Assembly (NCBI GenBank): GCA_902768325.1
Contig: CACXKY010000010.1
Location: forward strand, 1-43,433
Reading direction: 5' to 3'
Source of the DNA: Fibrobacter succinogenes
Lineage (GTDB): Bacteria; Fibrobacterota; Fibrobacteria; Fibrobacterales; Fibrobacteraceae
Length of the DNA: 43,433 bases
Below the pieces are notes generated by a model. That model was not told the DNA's origin and did not search any database. It saw only the letters and a list, made by a program, of their open reading frames with translations. Position 1 is the first letter of the stretch; the number at the start of each line of letters is the position of its first letter. The translations under genes and the position numbers were made by a program. Below are positions 41,001 through 43,433 of this stretch, in pieces.

Positions 41001-43433
41001 GGAAACGATGTGATTGATGGTGGCTCTGGCAAGGACTTCGTCTTTGGCGATGATGGCTGGGCCGACTATGAATCTATGAGTGAGGGCCAGTGGTTCAATA
41101 AAAATGGGGTTACCTCTGCTGGCGAATCCGTGTTTGGCGAAACCATTGTTTCTGTAGGTAAAACGTTCGGTATTTCCAATGAGGCCAAATCTAAGGCTGG
41201 CGGTGGCGACGATACGATTATCGCCGGTAACGATTCTGACTTTGTCGATGGTCAAAGCGGTAATGATACGTACAAGGTCCAGTTTATGGGCGGTTCTGGT
41301 GCGGCCTATACGAACGTCATGGATTCCGGTGATGATGCCAATGATTCCTTGAAGGTTTTTGGTACTTTGGCGGATGACAATCTCTTGATCCGTGCTTCTG
41401 ACAAGGGTCTGGGGATGATTGGTCTTTTGCCGAATGGTGCCGATAAGACTGCGCTTGAACGAATCAATTACTGGAAGGTTGCAAATCGCAAGAATAGCGG
41501 TATAGAGTTTACTTCTCTGGAATCGGATTATGGTAACGATACCATTTCCATTGACGGAACTCTGTCTGTAATGGTCATCGACTCGGGATCTGGAGACGAT
41601 GTTTTCAATGTCGGCCAGATGTATAATACCAAGCGAACGACTACAGCAGGTCTAAATGCTCTTGATGTGTTTAGTGATTCTACGCTTGCAACATCGGAAG
41701 GGTATTTAAGCGTTGGTAACCAGTTCTCGCTTACCATTAAGGGAGGCTTTGGTGCAGACGTATTTAACGTATTGCATACGGGGGCTCCGCTTAGTATAGA
41801 AGGAAATGCTAATATAACGGCTGGCGATGAATGCAATGTGTTCACCTTTAAGGACGAAAAGTCTGATTCTGTAATTAAGAACGCAGGCATCATATCGTTG
41901 CTGAATAAAATTAGTCATGTGAACTACTATGGCTCGCAGGTGAAGGATACCATTGTTTATGATGAAGGGAATATCCTGTCTTCTGCTACGGAAATAGAAA
42001 ATCTCAGCAGTGCTACTTCAAAATATGATATTTACGGTGGTGATGGAAAGGATGCTGTATATATCTTGAGTGGAGGCAGCAATGTTGTTTATCGTGGTAA
42101 TGACTATGATTCCGTTAACATCGCCGAAGAAGCCGATTCGACAAAATACAGAAGTGTAATTGAGAATCTGAGGAAAGAGACCTCTTCGTCTAATAATATT
42201 GATGTCGTTGAATACTTGCGTATAGATAACACGGGTCGTGGTGGTAAAATTGAAACGAAGGCAATGACTACCATAATGGATCTTCAGGAAGGGGCGATTC
42301 CTGTTGAATATGGAGTACAATTGACAAAGAAACCCAAGGGAACAGTGTATATTACCCTTTATGCGCCTATGCTTTCACAGAATGAAAAGGGCGTGGGTGA
42401 TCGGGATATTTTCTTTGTCAATGATAAGGGCAAGTACGTAAGATCGATTGTGTTGGAATTCACTTCCAAGAATTATGATAAGACACAATTTGTAAAATTG
42501 ATTTCTGTAGATGATGATCTGACATATAATGCGCAGCGCCTTGAGTCTGTTGCGTATGATATTACGTCGACTTCCACGGAAGATGTATTCAATCCTTATA
42601 GGAATTTGACTATTTATTCTAGAGATAGCTACATCGGCTCGGCACAGGGCGATACAAGACCTGTATGGACGATGCAAGCGTATATTGCAGATTGCGATGT
42701 CAATAAAAATAAGGAATTGACATATTATGAGTATTCTCTTGTTGTGAGTAAGCCGATTCCTGCATCGGCGTCGCTAGACACGATAAAAAAGAGAATCTGG
42801 TTTGAAGGAATAAATGAAGACATTCTAAAGACGATGTCAATCGAGGCTTGTGAAGGTGGCGCAAGGATTTCTTGGCAGAGTGCAACAAAATTGGATCCTA
42901 CTACAGAAATCCATATGTCGTTCCCTAACCAATACTCGTATGTCGAAAATCAGTCAGTGGTTCTGTTCCATACGGATATTAATAATACCCTTATAGAGAT
43001 AGGATTCGCTTCGGAGGGCGAGACGGGTCGTCATACCCTTATGAGGAGAGACTATTATGAACAGGGGCTTGAACGAGATCCCTCATGTGAATGGTATTTT
43101 GAAACGCAAGGGAACCAACTGCTATTCTATAGCAAGGCTACGAATGAACTTGTTGAACTTACGGGAACTATAAGCCTGTCTGATAGGTTCGGTGCGGGTC
43201 TTAATACCGTTCAACCTGATTCAAATGCGAAGATTGGAGATTCGTCTCGTGAAGCTCGTATTGGTTTTAACCAAGATCGATTCGAGCAAGCATTGGATGG
43301 TTCAAATTCTTATTTGAATGCTAATCCGACAATGCTCCCCGGTGAAAAGAACACTGCGGCGACTCCGGCTCCGGCCGCAGCCCCTGCAGCTGCTTTGGCC
43401 GGTTTCGATAGCGAAACTGAACTGGTCGACGGC
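32088..43433 (+). CDS. Giant LEPR-type exoprotein with RTX repeats (3' end beyond window)
   Basis: At least 3782 codons; the frame is still open at the edge, and spot checks along the length agree. There is no Sec signal: a basic start (SKKNKKNK) leads to LEPRFLMDA at residues 22-30, the LEPR-XLL type motif seen at the start of giant exported proteins. Four diverged units at about 760-855, 898-982, 1021-1107 and 1131-1233 resemble flagellin-hook IN modules. An EF-hand loop lies at 2429-2440 (DPNDDGKIRLGE). RTX calcium nonapeptides occur in blocks near 2590, 2684-2709, 2734-2791, 2906-2923, 2938-2990 and 3037-3063. A Calx-beta/Ig-like pattern (KLISVDDDLTYN) lies at about 3405-3500, and the visible end is an Ala/Pro linker. 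RTX proteins fold on meeting external calcium; export and an adhesin or matrix role are inferred. Confidence 0.88.
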   Translation, partial: MSISKKNKKNKTAQKNYKIESLEPRFLMDAASDESFQQWKNELECIVIPSYWDDQNTKQYNEYVNNKNVNVQVEGLYKNGDGALQRASVYDFLEFDKSWDNNIKLDGKTIGSLLDSVKMDLTDKMEDISKTTKITASELSKKVKSGNTAKYLYDTSKYYDATIAYKNVALKNDKLTIDVKISFNLNLDRELYYDVAGIISNYDEKVNGEIGGVKDFGDKFFTADIHDTDIQIESNFDFAKYEKTLEFSFVLDGKADNGVEQKSSLEVKANFSEEKTDYKEGRIARFGVLDLENNSSSDKDLILGTKWTISEGNKSTVVSDIGADLSYKVKSVKNDFSEQMIKEDTYKKTLYSNDGHWTNTQIEKYANFSMGRILGKLQELSAKLNAIQNGEFYNNNVDFAHLLATNTHSLLNLSAMFEDVINNPPNSLQELIERMNASPYRVRNDLKITVTNDKITIPFDLNFAEIESDVALAKERLESLLHAEILENKTVKVKSAATLKFDLIVPLNSPEMAKSGNTLLQLGLDKTDDQLGTVIGAKALVADKMDYCFNDKTSLEDYVGEILQNCSSRGYNGVGQLLKKESVSYALCYDLDASMAKLGITAENGARKFDPTNLVEFQGTIANKGLVLKWDNEYKKINYGKFTSQSKDRDIVGKTVEEKLDSVASTLNAIFTQTENEALKDLKAVAFDDCVVILFGVKNVEAKSTDKSSKDTEEVKDILAGLKEIAFLKSGKTKYAIDNLELKEIWISNELPPQHYDEKAVMTVTFGNTTYDFEFSAGYFNSATCVADIAACLQEKINAKFRWNIVDKTGKISYEPIHLFVDSSEGRVRFVSRQDFSIDFHDKAFAEWLGFETSAFVVDAMMDEHAIIATSSDEVDKFLENKIVAESKLVAATLPSIELYVSVGSQEKKITVDASQLNKLKWTSEVAAVLQSAINKAFGWSNDKILLTVGSYNDLIFFSSSEDISIAAPFGTTMTRLGFDYVEYKNVGTETRLSRQSYKEYYSSEIGQKEIDALNNVSSDIKISLDFKNGSSFYIVCEEEELAEIEDLARLVFLINDKLSEVYAEGSMPQVVAGEEDGSLYFRCHNSFVLRFDSEADAKLFGFVNHLKNVGKNGREVLGLYAQEEFEDNVKTECMEIGVSVNGKISKYLIDIGSIIDDYASKNGVKNCTLDVLVKKIVDVLNAKIGHDYFGVDVEKDGRKRIGIKSVSADVLLDSITDINGYTIASLLGLAGQYGTNTEDMRSDFYVEASLVDDYLEDSKVPLFTNFNLVITNKVANDQQVVLPVRYGVVGEKLTLDLSNEKCTTTINSGNTNFRMKNLVGPAYLYNSDAGSLFRLNTVSVNKGLDGLSKDPGAIAYGRYYDVASMSSTDDTGNKQNQTRTVGAQFVKEKNNKIFNIPGNAFYDYTKGDLYSDLYAACKSWIEELYGANAPGWVNAQFPVLGDTLLEIMGLQPKLAELEALLKTDMSCDTVQELVAYITEKTGIKTTATLRNGDSIVLDFVWNTSVKNKRIELDHLYFNHDSFGLTGLFKTFLNADLTFSAQVVLKENGYLHQVVGTPSKPSITGTVDFVAKNISADMVVYSVENGVRKETELQVESQTGKESNIFFRAQVGNDQILMNVGGELNVYLYGAPSGTVKISVAQDNSYNNKSSWNGKLEDKSGSLICKTATPSAVVVWNKNGTATPDKNIQKGDILLDFTGVKDIELKQSSLFDKLRRSVDGLSDVVRRLQSSLNATVMNEDIRNIPLIGDSIINVGDSLSFLNDRFVEPFRNYVYKKTEGLNAGVVAQKLYTILGEYISPNAEGGLSICNDDSPVKWAKKPFNRYYKGIQFFESEDEAYWHIRLRTTYTLEKDADFDLGFPGLGLKGEAGVNIVLELEFDFGFGFSLKDGAFLLLSNGHDDASNKNAEKAAVEKEWPNGPTGAAQTSTEKLKHAGDDLTLVIRVTPNASLKGSLGFLAMNASVNKKEIILSLGLDLNDGDGYKENALEDWDNDGKVNSVIKFSELISNLSPEANLRGKMDLEIPMMLGIGGYGKKAPHIDTQFNVKWQSEFGDGFGHLEKVAFDKIVFDCGSFIQGTVGGLIQKVNKVIDPVRPLIKFLQSEIPVLNKLPAGKVKMTVLDLIKKFGEQKGMDFGFLDDIIEIDNVMKKMEDIVNKGYQIDGWVIYERPSDKTSAGGKPQQAPSNMGVLRAAPASGSDSGNSSDKNSNGMDFLNGKITNVDKFLTEDLSSLGLTGGWVDRLGSLSSLGGSGLGLGDVVDYTKDFVNDKVDVVKSAAENWAGTHTSIQVPEFGGNWEFPIFEEPTTEVMKLLMGGHANLVVFDMRPLKFNFDWRKSFPIIGPLCADVGFNFGVDIDLCFGYDTYGVERWAQSHFKNIGALIDGFFVADWDLKTGEDVAEVVFHSGVVAGASICGRFGVNVGLNLNVNLDFKDPNDDGKIRLGEMAEMLSLNPLDTFDVSATISARAYAYLDIVFYRKEWTLWSSGAFELFNTASKQNANLATHSGENLIVNVGEYAKENGIDGANKDGDEEVEVNITNSTTVEIILKKGEKTLASRTYKKISENNLCIYAGEGMDKITITSEGNADLNVFVYGGNGNDSVDLSGLSIADGCCAMVVGSKGMDTIQGVASGVDYLFGDAGYLTFTPESEGKKKKTVAQAIAYPTDAGAVDIIVGANIEDEKKPQPTNYIFGGDGSDFIVGGSGENVIFGDFGRLKNENGTFVADRHDTFDEGGDDLVYGRGGIDHIYGGAGNDMIHANGGNDEVYGGQGNDVIYGGSGNDAIYGGDGTDVIFGDAPFKSDLLIARSDNGEGSMLPYSFVPHDLKGMVDALGNCISPFFIVETEKIDGVETKIDEIRLFDFVEGYVDRAFPVSKNQTDETQLKIEKLVNQSRKIVLGALAYEETSPTNGSDVIDGGNGADVIFGDDGRNAADIGKEAPTVSRDVIKGGAGNDFIDGDAGDDMIDGGSGMDVVYGGQGNDVIDGGSGKDFVFGDDGWADYESMSEGQWFNKNGVTSAGESVFGETIVSVGKTFGISNEAKSKAGGGDDTIIAGNDSDFVDGQSGNDTYKVQFMGGSGAAYTNVMDSGDDANDSLKVFGTLADDNLLIRASDKGLGMIGLLPNGADKTALERINYWKVANRKNSGIEFTSLESDYGNDTISIDGTLSVMVIDSGSGDDVFNVGQMYNTKRTTTAGLNALDVFSDSTLATSEGYLSVGNQFSLTIKGGFGADVFNVLHTGAPLSIEGNANITAGDECNVFTFKDEKSDSVIKNAGIISLLNKISHVNYYGSQVKDTIVYDEGNILSSATEIENLSSATSKYDIYGGDGKDAVYILSGGSNVVYRGNDYDSVNIAEEADSTKYRSVIENLRKETSSSNNIDVVEYLRIDNTGRGGKIETKAMTTIMDLQEGAIPVEYGVQLTKKPKGTVYITLYAPMLSQNEKGVGDRDIFFVNDKGKYVRSIVLEFTSKNYDKTQFVKLISVDDDLTYNAQRLESVAYDITSTSTEDVFNPYRNLTIYSRDSYIGSAQGDTRPVWTMQAYIADCDVNKNKELTYYEYSLVVSKPIPASASLDTIKKRIWFEGINEDILKTMSIEACEGGARISWQSATKLDPTTEIHMSFPNQYSYVENQSVVLFHTDINNTLIEIGFASEGETGRHTLMRRDYYEQGLERDPSCEWYFETQGNQLLFYSKATNELVELTGTISLSDRFGAGLNTVQPDSNAKIGDSSREARIGFNQDRFEQALDGSNSYLNANPTMLPGEKNTAATPAPAAAPAAALAGFDSETELVDG
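34371..35787 (+). repeat. Four diverged IN-like tandem modules inside the giant protein
   Basis: Each unit of about 85-105 residues has two beta strands, a helix with a pattern such as IAACLQEKINAKF, VAAVLQSAINKAF or LARLVFLINDKLS, further strands (IHLFV, IIFFSS, LYFRCHNSF), and an ending WLGFET, LGFDYVE or LFGFVNHL. The fourth copy is least regular (VKKIVDVLNAKIG, LLGLAG). The layout recalls flagellin-hook IN motifs. Read by eye only. Confidence 0.55.
39849..41280 (+). repeat. RTX (hemolysin-type calcium-binding) nonapeptide blocks
   Basis: Repeats of the form GGxGxDxUx are clear, for example GGAGNDMIH, GGQGNDVIYGGSGNDAIYG, GGAGNDFIDGDAGDDMIDG and GGQGNDVIDGGSGKDFVFG. They occur in about six clusters separated by non-repeat stretches. 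In known proteins these form parallel beta-rolls that bind calcium outside the cell and accompany non-Sec secretion. Confidence 0.93.

Noticed and set aside
32088..43433. Many minus-strand frames of 60-220 codons under the giant gene
   Set aside because: Shadows of one continuous plus-strand frame whose translation shows RTX repeats and the LEPR motif.

Overview
The window reads as Fibrobacter chromosome (phylum Fibrobacterota). The evidence is four lipoproteins with the FISUMP domain (Fibrobacter succinogenes major paralogous domain; repeated WMAENL, GRLYTW and GxCPEGWH-type motifs), Ser-rich linkers, and a very large GH9 cellulase. This placement rests on motif recognition; no database search was possible.

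Layout. Positions 1-16310 are a long minus-strand run of mostly housekeeping genes: the 5' part of gpmI, gpmA, a lipoprotein, a RecD2-type helicase, a short CstA-type carrier, two putative outer-membrane proteins, nadA, a FISUMP lipoprotein, an ApaH/PrpA-like phosphatase, an RluB/RsuA pseudouridine synthase, and a three-gene signalling unit (sigma-54 activator, single-domain response regulator, histidine kinase). A strong terminator separates the kinase from a 1947-residue GH9 cellulase (16409-22252, minus). Divergent from the cellulase are two FISUMP lipoproteins with collagen-like Gly-X-Y stretches (22480-24908, plus).

The most distinctive region is 24924-43433. A minus-strand operon encodes a Carboxypeptidase-regulatory-like lipoprotein, a short HlyD-type adaptor, a TolC-type outer-membrane channel, and a GAF-TM-HlyD fusion, with gene overlaps of 4 and 8 nt. 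Divergent from it are a DUF3467 gene, a FISUMP lipoprotein broken by a perfect 19-bp tandem duplication, and a giant ORF running off the right edge (at least 3782 codons). The giant protein starts with a basic stretch and an LEPRFLMDA motif (LEPR-XLL type) instead of a Sec signal. It carries about four diverged repeats resembling flagellin-hook IN modules, an EF-hand loop, and several blocks of RTX calcium-binding nonapeptides. I infer one giant-exoprotein secretion locus: giant substrate, outer-membrane channel, two adaptors and accessory lipoproteins. No ABC ATPase is visible here, and one adaptor carries a cytoplasmic-type GAF domain, so it is not a textbook type I system.

The sequence from about 30.2 kb looks AT-richer than the housekeeping part. 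No tRNA, rRNA, CRISPR array or insertion sequence was seen, and no gap above 300 bases lacks a gene.
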